From Lottia gigantea (taxonomy: Eukaryota; Mollusca; Gastropoda; Lottiidae): a DNA stretch of 64,000 nt. The stretch is from contig NW_008708171.1 in assembly GCF_000327385.1 (NCBI RefSeq), positions 210,292-274,291 on the forward strand, in the 5' to 3' direction. The notes below the pieces were generated by a model, which was not told the DNA's origin, did no database searches, and saw only the letters and a list, made by a program, of their open reading frames with translations. This document shows, piece after piece, positions 51,207-60,866 of this stretch. How positions within the stretch are numbered: the first letter of the stretch is position 1; every line of letters begins with the position of its first letter. The translations under genes were made by a program, and so were the position numbers.

Positions 51207-53523
51207 AGATGCAAAATTTATCCCATTTTAATGTAATTATCATGCAAAATGTATTATAAAAACAGAGATAATTAAATGTTAAATAAATGTGACATTTTAT
51301 AAAATGTTCAAATATAATAAATGTGTCTCTCATTTTAGTCCGATGTGTTTGTGATATGATTTATATTCTGGTAAATAAAGGATGTGTTTCATATATTCAA
51401 ACCTTTATAATAAAATTTGGCCTTACAAAGGTGGTTTTTTTATAAACTGTTGTCGCATTTTCTGCTGGTTTAATCTGTAAATGTATAAAATTTAACTCAC
51501 TGATCTTCTTCTTCATGTGTGTTACTTACCTACAATAGAAATATTTAATTTATTATTATATCAAGTAAACAAAGATGTGTTTCAACAATAAAGTAATGAA
51601 AATTGATAACGATTGGCACTAGACCTGTAATCAAGTCGTTGTTATAACTGTGACCAACTTGACTGAAACTCCAGCAGTTAAGCTGCTAGACTGTGACTTC
51701 ACTCAAATATACCACGACAGCTTCGTGAAGTTTTCATAATAAAGTCGGAAATAAAGGAGAGTAAACATTGTGTTTTGGAAATATTAGTTTTCAAAAAATA
51801 AATCACTTAAATGTTGATTATTGAATAAAGCTAGGAGGTGCACAATTTAGAATAGATGCTTATAACACCCAGCAGAGGTTTCATACAATTTCATATAATT
51901 TATCGCAAATTAAGCATTAGTCGAAAACATAAAACATGGCTGCGGCTTCCAACGGTCAACAGGGACTGGCCCTTGGGTATCGGAGTTGATGGATATATTG
52001 TGGATAAAATGTATCATGCAATGTCATTATTTGAATATTAATCCCGAAAAATTATTTAACCTATTAGTTTTCGGGATTGGATTAATTTGTATTGATCACC
52101 AATCTATTGTAGTCTTACATTTTCAAACATTTTATTAACTCGCACTGTTTATAGAGTTCACTTACTTTGCTAGAAAGCATCCTTTGAGTGAAGTCACAGT
52201 CTAACAGCTTAACTGCTGGAGTTTCAACCAAGTTGGTTATCCTTTTAAATATATTGTTAAGTTTCTCTTTTCTTACTATGATATGTGTACAATTTCACAC
52301 CTTCTTATATAATATATACAATTTGTTCAAAAAGAAATTTCCAAACTTCCGTCATTTTTTGTACGTGATAACATCCGACCAACCGCTTGCTTTTCTTTCT
52401 GAAAATGACAGCATTTAAATTGGAAAATGTTGATGCTTCCATGTCAACTGATTTTGATATGTCTCATTGTCTATCTTGACCAAACGTAAATTGGTTGAAT
52501 GATTAATCGAATTTTCACTAAAGCTCTTAACCTTTTTTGGAATTGAATTTCTTACTTATAGCTGATAAATTGAACACGGCCCCGTGATCTAAAACTGTAT
52601 TGTCTACCAACAGAATCATTGGCCTATCTGTAAGTGTCTACATATTAGGAAATCAATACAGAAAACTTAGTTGTATCTTGAAGACGATCCAAGCTTAATT
52701 GCCAATATACTTATACATAGAGAACCATAAGGTCGATAGCTGATTTAAATGTCATTCAATTACAGAATAAGCTATGTTCTACACTAGCCAGAATTTGTAT
52801 CAAAACGTGATTTTATCCTTCTACCAGCATGCTCGTCCTAAACCCTCCTTATTGGGATCAGACAATACAAATCTTTAATTAAAGGCACAGTTTCCTATCA
52901 AAATACAGTACTCAGTTCAGATATCCATACTCTTCAAGATAGTAATGGCCTTTTACATGGCTATTTGTATTTTTAGGCGTCATAAAATCTTCAGTATTAT
53001 CTTTATGTGTGAAACCATCTCAGGAAATCTGAGCAGTTAACACCAGTTTCCAGATTTTGTGGAAACGCATGTCCGGTTATATATTATGCTTTTAATGCTT
53101 CTTAAGATTTATAGGAACAAATTGCTGGAATAACTCCATTTCAGTTTAGTGCAATGAATTTATTGCAATCGTTTGTACAATATAAAAAGACTTAAAGAAC
53201 GCAAAATCACTCGTAGAATTAATTTCTGTATTTTTCCTAAGTTCATAGCAATTTAACCGCCAGCTAAGCTTAGAGAACTGCACGCTGAATAAAATCAGAC
53301 TTCAATTATCCTGATTGGTTTTAGAGGTTAAGAAAGCCCTGGGTGGAATTTTCTCAAGGCCGGTGGCTTTACCAAATATAGAAAAGAGTTTTAAAGAAAC
53401 CATTTTAAAGAAGCCATTCCTACGAATTCAAATAAAGATAGAATATTTTATTTAGAAAAATGGCGATTACGAACACAGAGCAATTAACATCACAGGACGA
53501 CGTTTGTAAAGTTCGAAATGTTC
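51207..53523. other. Unique DNA, no gene recognised
   Basis: No element is visible. Two inverted-looking words about 0.5 kb apart, near 51,675-51,700 (GCAGTTAAGCTGCTAGACTG) and 52,195-52,220 (CAGTCTAACAGCTTAACTGC), with related flanking sequence, may be ends of a diverged inverted element; see the findings. Confidence 0.4.
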
Positions 53524-53623
53524 TTTAAAGGGACATTCCGCTTTTTGTGTAGGCCGAAAATTTTATTTGCTCAAAGTTTTTGAATATGGAAACATTTTAC
53601 AAAAAGCGGAATGTCCCTTTAAA
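53524..53623. mobile_element. 100-bp element with perfect 25-bp inverted repeats
   Basis: TTTAAAGGGACATTCCGCTT plus TTTGT (53,524-53,548) is matched without error by its reverse complement at 53,599-53,623. TTAA occurs at both outer ends (53,525-53,528 and 53,619-53,622), which fits a TTAA target duplication outside an AGGGACATTCCGC terminus. TTAA targeting is a piggyBac trait, but the AGGG terminus is not the classical CCCT, so the family is not assigned. The perfect arms suggest a recent insertion or strong repair. Confidence 0.85.
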
Positions 53624-54239
53624 CAAATGCCAAAAACACTTTGAATTTGCTCAGAGAAAGTATCTATCTATTGTCATTTAGATCTAACCCAATTTGATTG
53701 GTCGATGTCATAAGGAGCACCTTATTCTGCCAATACATACTTATAGGATGTAAAGAAGAGAGCCTCAGCTTCAGTAATAGCTCAAAAGAAATGGGCGACA
53801 TTACTGCCAGCTTAATTTGTGACTAAATGAACTGCGTTGGATTAAATCACAGTTCTTGAGACATTTGGAATCAAACACGCTGGACATTATCTAAATCTAA
53901 ATATCAAATTAGATTTAATCGACTTAAACTCCAATCCTTGTTGATTTATATTTAAATATAACTTAAGTCGTGTTGTGGGTGTCAAAATACAGATTCTTCA
54001 TTATGCTTTCAACCATAAGAAGTTCTTAGTGTAATATGAACAATACAGTTACCACATAGACCAGAGTCGATGTCTGAAACATCTGAACTTTACAATAATC
54101 GTAACCGTTTAATACTGAACATTGGTAATATTGTCCGATGTGTATATAAAAAATATGGCCTCTTAGAATTGTCACTATGCAATATATTTTATGAAAAACA
54201 GAACTGATTATTGTTATAAAGCGCATCATTTGTATATGG

Positions 54240-54890
54240 CCATGTCACAAATTAACGATTAAGGATAGCGTATACCAAGCATACCCAAAATTTGTCGAAT
54301 GCGCTATTGTACGTCGAATATATAATGAGTAAGTTATGCATAAGCTAAAAAACGTTGAAACACGTTGGTATACGTCGTAGTAAGAGAAGAACGAATACAC
54401 ACATCTTACTTGAACAAAATTTTCGACGTATGCTGCCATACTCAAAACTTATTTGAACCTATACCTATTTCCAATGACGTACGAAGGCGTATTTTACTTA
54501 ATGTGTATGATTATGTTATACCCCTAAACACTGCACTATACGCCATTATACGGTAGCTGTAAGTTAGGCACACGTTTAGTAAGTTCTGCGATCGTTCAAG
54601 ATATGTTTAGCATAGGTTTAAAGCCAGCTCAATGCTCAGTGTATACACAAAAAATTTCGATGAGCAATGTACTTATTCAACATATGCAAACGTATTCGTC
54701 AAACGTTGGCATGTGCAAGCCAAAACATCATGGTGTGATATCATCTTAAGGGGAAAAGGTAGTGGTATATCACAATCGTTAGTATAAGCTGTCTTTAAAT
54801 CTTTTAAGTTTATACTACATTCTGTATAAGTGCAATTCGTTGTCAATACGCTAGGTATACGTCAAAAATAAGACACAAAAGATAAGTCAA
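54240..54890. other. CpG-containing TACG/CGTA-rich block of unknown origin
   Basis: Words such as GTACGTCG, ATACGTCG, TCGACGTATG, ATGACGTACG and GGTATACGTC recur, unlike the flanking DNA. AGCGTATACC near 54,267 and GGTATACGTC near 54,854 are loosely inverted to each other. This may be a decayed transposon lying just upstream of the LINE. A 109-codon frame at 54,891-55,220 follows it but shows no ORF1-like motif. Confidence 0.3.
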
Positions 54891-55366
54891 TTGTTCAATT
54901 ATACCAGCGTTTTAATGGCGCTAGCTAAATCGTCAAGGTGTGACAGGGCCATTAAAGAAACCCACTCCGTTTTATCTGCTCAAACTCTTCAAGCTGCATT
55001 AACGCTGTCGTGTGAAATATATAAAAGTAATAAAACATTTATCAGTAGGCTTAAACATTTCCTCATGAAAAACACCTTCAAATGTGGTAATACAAAACAA
55101 GGCAATACATATCAAGACCTGTCACGTGACATACGACAAGTCGCAAAATTTTGCTCTGTGAAATGTCAATTTATTTTAGTAGTTTTTAGTGAAATTCAGA
55201 GGATTTTTACATTATTTTAACACAGTATATAAGGACATAGTACACACCGAGTGGGTAAAGTTATTTTAAACTGTTTTAAATTGATCACGATCAAAATGAA
55301 GATATATCTGAATTTTGCTATTTTATGCGCTAAACTCAGATCCTGCACCTAAGTGAACTTAAATCG

Positions 55367-55723
55367 ATGCAAAACGAAATTAAGGAAACACAAAGGTGGA
55401 TTGAAAACTCAGGTGAAAATGTGAGCAGAAGTCAAAATATTGTAATACGAAATCTTTGGGTGAGTGATAATGAGACTGGTGATCAGACATTGAACAAAGT
55501 TAATAGGTTGATACTTGACGGATTCCAAAATGATGTTAAACTTGTTCGAGCTGAACGAAAGAAATCTGGAAGCGACAAACCTGGCGTTGTGATTGCTACT
55601 TTGGAAAGTGTGGAACAAAAAATGGCATTGATGAAAAATAAGAGGACATTAATAAACTCTAGGCAGTACTTCAATGTTTTTATACAACACGATGACTTTA
55701 GTGAAAGCGATCGGCAAGAGTGA
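55367..55723 (+). pseudogene. LINE ORF1 fragment, RRM-like RNA-binding part
   Basis: An open frame of 118 codons. A short Glu/Lys-rich, possibly coiled segment leads to Asn-Ile-Val-Ile-Arg-Asn-Leu (the beta-1/RNP2-like strand of an RRM), then Leu-Val-Arg-Ala-Glu-Arg-Lys-Lys and Pro-Gly-Val-Val-Ile-Ala (an RNP1-like strand). It ends in the Phe-Ile-x-x-Asp motif that in related ORF1 proteins precedes an Arg-rich extension. The frame stops at Arg-Gln-Glu. A related continuation (Met-Val-Ser-Arg-Gly-Arg-Ile-Val-Thr-Arg-Asn) is readable in another frame up to the assembly gap. ORF1 proteins coat LINE RNA. Any zinc-knuckle end would lie in the gap or is lost. Confidence 0.85.
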
Positions 55724-55780
55724 AAGGTTAATGGTGAGTAGGGGAAGGATTGTAACTAGAAACTCACCTCCCATTTGGGC

Positions 55781-55830
55781 NNNNNNNNNNNNNNNNNNNN
55801 NNNNNNNNNNNNNNNNNNNNNNNNNNNNNN
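55781..55830. other. Assembly gap, 50 N
   Basis: Exactly 50 unknown bases between the ORF1 and ORF2 parts of the LINE. The fixed size suggests a scaffolding placeholder, so the true missing length is unknown. The right flank (GATCGATTCGATAATGGGAC) leads straight to the ORF2 start. Confidence 0.98.
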
Positions 55831-55860
55831 GATCGATTCGATAATGGGACGCGACAATAG

Positions 55861-56793
55861 ATGAAATGCGGGTTTTGGAACGTCAGAGGGTGGAATTCAG
55901 ACATTTTATCAAGTAATCATATACTACGTACAGTTGCATGTGCCACGTTTTAGGTCTGGATATTTTAGGAATTGGCGAAACACTACAGGTCATAATGTGA
56001 TAGAACTTAGCGGATTTAATTGGATAGGGCATAATATATCTAACCTTCATAAAAATGCAAAGGTTGGGTCAGGTGGTGTTGGACTATTATACAAAACGAC
56101 TATAGAAACAGAGTTTGAGGTTACGATGACTTAAAGGAATTCTTTGGATGAAATTTAAACAGAAGTTTGGTGACTTTCAATTTTTAGTGTGCGTAGCTTA
56201 TTTGCCCCCTGAAAACTCATCTAGGCAAATAGGTGTTGATGCGGTTTTTGATACCTTACTATCTCAAGTTTATATTTATCAAGATGTTGGCCCTTTATTC
56301 ATTTGTGGGGATTTTAATGCGAGATGTGGAAGTAATGATGATTTTATTGCTGGAGTTGATTCTTTACCTAATAGGGATGTTGTCGATTTCAAATCAAACA
56401 AATATGGAGATATATTGTGTGATTTTATGATTAATGTAAACTGCTGCATGTATGCTAAATGGGAGAAACAATGTTGATAACGAGTTTACCTATATATCTA
56501 ATATCGGACGTTCTGTTGTTGACTATACAATTATGCCATATGAAAATCTGTCTGAATTTTCAAATTTTTATGTATGGAAATCTTCTGAGTTGATTCAACA
56601 ATCAAGATGTGAAGACCTCTTGGACTCTAGTACGAAAATCCCAGACCATTCTCTTATTTCTTGGAATATGAATGTGAAAGTTACCAGTAAGAATGAAACG
56701 AACAATAATAATATCAATGTTTACAAGACTAAGTATAATTTAAAAAATGTTAACACTGAAACACAACGAAGACTTGGAAATGCTTTCAGATAA
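55861..56793 (+). pseudogene. LINE ORF2, AP-type endonuclease domain (broken)
   Basis: ATG at 55,861 starts Met-Lys-Cys-Gly-Phe-Trp-Asn-Val-Arg-Gly, the first strand of APE-like endonucleases with the metal-site Asn. Gly-Glu-Thr (catalytic Glu) appears in a second frame near 55,975. Cys-Gly-Asp-Phe-Asn-Ala-Arg, the core catalytic motif, lies near 56,305-56,325. Ser-Val-Val-Asp-Tyr (near 56,511) and Asp-His-Ser-Leu-Ile-Ser (near 56,644, catalytic His) complete the domain. The enzyme nicks target DNA to prime reverse transcription. A frameshift near 55,950, another near 55,980-56,000, a stop near 56,132 and a frame change near 56,460 disrupt it. Confidence 0.9.
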
Positions 56794-56897
56794 GATACGT
56801 GAATTGGAACTAAATTCGCTGAACCAAAAGCTCTCGATGATAGGTAATCTGAATTCGTTACAATAATACGAGGTGAAATGGACGTAAAACAGTTCTA

Positions 56898-57380
56898 TTG
56901 ACAACTAATGATAACAAAAGGCGACGAATACAGAAACCATGGCGGAATGATAACCTGGGGGAACGCCGGAACGAACTTTGTGCTGCTGAAAAACTATGGC
57001 TTAAAAGTAAACGGAATCGCACTTCTAATTTGTGGATAGATTATAAAACGAAACGAAAAACATTCGATAGAGAAGTGCAAAAGTGTAAAAGAAAGTCATT
57101 ACAATCAGAAATAGAGGAAATGACACTTACAAGTTCCTTCGATTTTTGGAGAGGTATCGGAAAAACTGGTGTTGGGACAAAACGTTTTAATATACCTATA
57201 GAAATAGTAAAATCGAGCGGCGAGGTCAGTCAGGATCTCAATGATGTGCTACAGAAATGGAAAGATGATTTCAGTGGGTTGTTAAACCCATGTAATCAAC
57301 AGTTGTCAGGTGATCAGCCAGCTTATGTTAATGACTTACCATCACAAGACGACAATATATCATTTGAATTATTGAACTGA
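56898..57380 (+). pseudogene. LINE ORF2, linker between endonuclease and RT (open piece)
   Basis: A 160-codon open segment, basic (Lys/Arg-rich) in the first half. It starts with a Lys-Pro-Trp-Arg-Asn-Asp-Asn-Leu motif, followed by Glu-Lys-Leu-Trp-Leu-Lys and Phe-Asp-Phe-Trp-Arg-Gly-Ile-Gly, as in the connector of related elements. The frame stops at 57,378, where the next domain continues in a different frame (Asp-Ile-Thr-Leu-Ala-Glu-Val-Val). Confidence 0.85.
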
Positions 57381-58260
57381 CATAACTCTCGCTGAAGTAG
57401 TGTTTGCGCTAAATAGGGCGAAAATGGGCAAAGCTGCAGGTTACGACGAGATACCACTTGAAGTGTTAAAGAACTCCTCTGTCGCCAGTGTGTTGTTAAA
57501 TCTATTTAACGTTTGTTTTAAAAACAGTTCAGTACCTAATATTTGGAAGCTTGGGATTATAAATCCTATTCCAAAACCCACAAAGGACCCACGCGAGCCA
57601 CTTGGATATAGAGGTATTACACTCGCACCATCAAATTATAAGTTGTATTGTTCTATTCTGAACGAACATTTAACAAAATATGTAAATGAAATTAACTATG
57701 TTCATGATAACCAAAATGGTTTCCGCAAGGCTCGGAACACCATTGATCACATCTTACCCCTGACCACAATAGTAGAAACTAGAAAGAAAATGAAATTGCC
57801 TACATATGCAGCATTTATAGATTTTAAGCAGGCCTACGACAGAGCTTCGAGAAATATCCCCTTCTCTAAATTGCAATCACGTGGAATTAATGGTCGTATC
57901 CCTTAGTGCCGTTAAATCAATTTATAACATGTAAAAAGCTGTGTCCGGTTGAACGGTGTCACTACGGATTGGTTTGAGATTAGATGTGGTCGTAAACAGG
58001 GCTGTATATTATCTCCCCTTCTATTTAATATGTACATTAATGATATTATTGAAATTTTGAATGCTCTGGAAGTAGGAATTGATATTGATGGTGAAAAACT
58101 TTGTAGTTAGTTATACGCAGATCATTTAGTCTTAGCAGAAAGCGAAAATGATCTGCAACTACTTTTAAATGCTCTCAGTAAATGGTCTGACAATAATGAT
58201 ATATGTTAATTAATATAAGTAAATCAAAAATCATTCACTTCCGCACCCCTTCTATATTAA
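57381..58260 (+). pseudogene. LINE ORF2, reverse transcriptase domain (inactive)
   Basis: Motifs run in order. Ala-Ala-Gly-Tyr-Asp-Glu-Ile-Pro (RT0/1, near 57,430). Tyr-Arg-Gly-Ile-Thr-Leu (near 57,608). Gln-Asn-Gly-Phe-Arg-Lys (near 57,712). Phe-Ile-Asp-Phe-Lys-Gln-Ala-Tyr-Asp (motif A with catalytic Asp, near 57,813). Gly-Cys-Ile-Leu-Ser-Pro-Leu-Leu-Phe-Asn (motif B, near 57,998). Tyr-Ala-Asp-His at about 58,112, where active enzymes have Tyr-Ala-Asp-Asp (motif C). Stops lie at 57,904, just before motif C, and near 58,207. Loss of the second Asp of motif C alone would abolish polymerase activity. Confidence 0.93.
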
Positions 58261-59332
58261 AAACATGTCATTTATTCACATGTGGTAATGCCAATTTAGA
58301 GATAGTCGATAGTTACATATATCTTGGTATGTTGCTGACAGAATTTTATAAGATAATAAGATGACGTAACATGTTTCTAAGGCGGCCTCAAGAGGTCTAG
58401 GTTTACTAATAGCTAAGACAAAAGGTTTCAGAGGTTTACCATACAGTACTTTTACTAAGCTTTATGACAGCCTAGTGTATCCAGTGATAAGCTACGGTGC
58501 CGCTATTTGGGGAGATAAAGAATTTAGTTGTATAGGAGCAGTTCAGCATAGAGCATGACTGTAGATATTTCCTAGGCGTAGGCGAATATGCTCCAAACAC
58601 GGCCGTGAATGGAGATATGGGTTGGGTACCAATACACATTAGACAATGGTCTGTTGTAATAAGGCAGTATTGTAGATTACAAAATATGTCCGATGATTAT
58701 ATCAGTAAAAGGATTTTTAAATGAGCGGATGCCAAGCACTCTAAGTATAACAACTGGCCGAACAGAATTAAGAAATATTTAAATGAAATAGGTATATGGG
58801 ATATATTTAGTAAAGAATTATCGGAAGGTCGTTTGTTAAACTATATTTTTTTTAGCATACGATATATTTAAATGTAATGCTATTAGATATTTTGAAAGAT
58901 GAAACAATGATCTCCAACGTAACAATGCAAAGCGCGGGAATGGACGAAATAAGCTACGTACTTACAGACAATTTAAGCACGAGTATGGATTGGAACCATA
59001 TGTTTTGTATAACATTACCCCAGCCCTGGCTCTGGCTAAATCTAGAATTGGCGTAGCCCCACTTAAAACTGAAACTGGTAGGTATGAAGGTCTGTTATTA
59101 GAAAACCGATTCTGTTTCTCATGTGTATTGAAGACGAACAGCATTGCCATTATATGAACATATACGCTCGGAACTATTTCTTTATATTAATAATATATAC
59201 GCTTTTAATTTATTACCTTATCTTGATAAAATGTCTATTATTCTGTCTGATAGTAAAGTTGTGAATAAAAGCGCCAAAGCCTGCTATGATATTCTTAATG
59301 TAAGAAAACAATGTTTGTATATTTCTAGTTAA
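58261..59332 (+). pseudogene. LINE ORF2, thumb and C-terminal Cys/His region (broken)
   Basis: After the RT core come Tyr-Leu-Gly-Met-Leu-Leu (motif E-like, near 58,320), Ser-Arg-Gly-Leu-Gly and Tyr-Pro-Val-Ile-Ser-Tyr-Gly-Ala-Ala-Ile-Trp-Gly (58,470-58,512), and Val-Gly-Glu-Tyr-Ala-Pro-Asn-Thr-Ala-Val. Near 59,100 Glu-Asn-Arg-Phe-Cys-Phe-Ser-Cys begins the Cys-x2-Cys...His...Cys segment typical of this group's C-terminus. The last 60 or so codons (to the stop at 59,330-59,332) are in one frame, ending Gln-Cys-Leu-Tyr-Ile-Ser-Ser. Several stops and frameshifts separate these pieces. Confidence 0.85.
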
Positions 59333-59494
59333 ATATTTTATTTATTTTTACTGTTTATATGTTAATTTATATTTTAGCCCTTTAGTATATTGATTTTAAT
59401 TACTGTGATATTTGAACCGTCAATCATAATTCTTTTATAGAATGGCTATTTGTGCAATTTGTATTAATTAAATATTGTACAAATTGGTGAGACG

Positions 59495-59495
<1 letters not shown>

Positions 59496-59525
<30 letters not shown>

Positions 59526-59528
59526 ATT
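59496..59528 (+). repeat. LINE 3' tail, (AAAT)n
   Basis: About eight AAAT units after GAGACGT and a ~160-bp 3' UTR. Short tandem tails of this type mark the 3' end of CR1-like and related elements, so this fixes the downstream boundary of the LINE and its plus-strand orientation. Confidence 0.9.
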
Positions 59529-59864
59529 TAAAAAGATTCTTAATCTCCACTAAGCAATTGACCACCACACATCGTATTGGGTGAATAAGGGATGCAACTT
59601 ATGGAAGCGATCGTTCTAATGAAATAACCAGGAATCTGAATAAAATGAAGTTCTAATTATAGACTGGATGTGTTTCATTGTAGAATTAATCTGAATATAT
59701 GAATACTAATTACACAAAAGCGATTGTTGTAGGTGTTAGGCTATTGTCAGATCATCCGTTGAAGACTGGTGATTATCCATAGGGCGTTGGTAAAACGCGG
59801 CAGTAAACAACTTACACTAAGAGTAATGCTAATGTCAAACTTGGTCATAAACAATAATGCATAG
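59529..59864. other. Unique spacer between LINE and minisatellite
   Basis: About 335 bp without any recognisable gene or repeat. Confidence 0.5.
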
Positions 59865-60866
59865 ATCCTTGGTATTTTCAAATTTTGGATTATCTACTTC
59901 CCCAGTTCCAAACCTGGGGTGTTTTCACCCCCCGGGGGGTGTGGGACTATGGTGTTGTAGGAGAAGAATTTATTTTAATTGAGAGAGCACCTCACATCAT
60001 CACATGCTGGAAATGATGAAACAAATTTTGGGGGGTGTGGAAGGTTCGGGGGTTTGCTCCAGGGGTGTGAAGGCTGAATTACTTACACATAGATCCTTAA
60101 TATTTTAAAACTTAGGAATGACTACTTATACATAAATCCTTGGTATTGTCAAACTGGGAATTGACTACTTACACATAGATCCCTGGCATTGTCAAATTTG
60201 GGAATAGATACTTACACATAGATCCTTGGCATTGTCAAATTTGGGAATAGCTACTTACATAATTATAGAGCCGTGGTATTGTCCAGATGGGTAATAACTA
60301 TACTTGTACTTAAAGTGCTTGTATTGTAAAACTAAAGAATAGCTGCCTTTACATCTTTAATATTGTCAAACTTGGGAATAGCTACTGATACATAGTACTG
60401 TGGTATTGTCAAACTGGGGATTAGCTACTTATAAACAGTGTATATATTCCCGGAATTGTCAAACTTGGGAATAACTACTTAAACAAACCTCCTTGGTATT
60501 GTAAAACTTTGGAATAGCTACATACTTAATAGATCCTTGATATTGTCATAAGGATAACTACTTATATATATCCCAGGAATTGTCAAACTTGGGGATAGCT
60601 ACTCATACATAGATCCTTGTCATATTGTTAAACTGAAGATTAACTACTTATACAAAGCTCTTTGATATTGTCAAACTGAAGATTAACTACTTATACAAAG
60701 CTCTTTGGTATTGTCAAACTGAAGATTAACTACTTATACAAAGCTCTTTGGTATTGTCAAACTGAAGATTAACTACTTATACAAAGCTCTTTGGTATTGT
60801 CAAACTGGAGAATAACTACTTATACAAAGCTCTTTGGTATTGTCAAACTGGAGAATAACTACTTAA
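59865..60866. repeat. 43-bp minisatellite with a homogenised 3' end
   Basis: About nineteen copies of a unit near TACTTATACAAAGCTCTTTG followed by GTATTGTCAAACTGAAGATTAAC. The first dozen are diverged variants (CATAGATCCTTGG, TTGTCAAACTTGGGAATAGC). The last five or six, from about 60,640, are nearly identical 43-mers. This gradient points to recent expansion at the 3' side. Confidence 0.92.
59901..60078. repeat. G/C-rich insert within the minisatellite
   Basis: About 178 bp separate two array units. It holds the perfect 16-bp palindrome CACCCCCCGGGGGGTG (59,926-59,941) and three related words, GGGGGGTGTGGGA, GGGGGGTGTGGAAG and CAGGGGTGTGAAGG. Composition and lack of the 43-bp period mark it as foreign to the array. 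No terminal repeats are clear. Confidence 0.6.

Larger units (their letters stand above)
55300..59528 (+). mobile_element. Decayed APE-type non-LTR retrotransposon (LINE), CR1/Jockey-like
   Basis: About 4.2 kb in the usual LINE order: ORF1 (RRM-like part), ORF2 with apurinic-type endonuclease, reverse transcriptase and a Cys/His C-terminal segment, a short 3' UTR and an (AAAT)n tail. No RNase H is seen. The endonuclease and RT sequence most resemble the CR1/L2/Jockey assemblage of invertebrate elements; the exact clade needs a tree. The copy is dead. ORF2 is split by at least six to eight stops or frameshifts, and the RT YADD box reads YADH. The 5' end is not defined and no target duplication was found. 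A 50-N gap lies inside. Confidence 0.95.
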
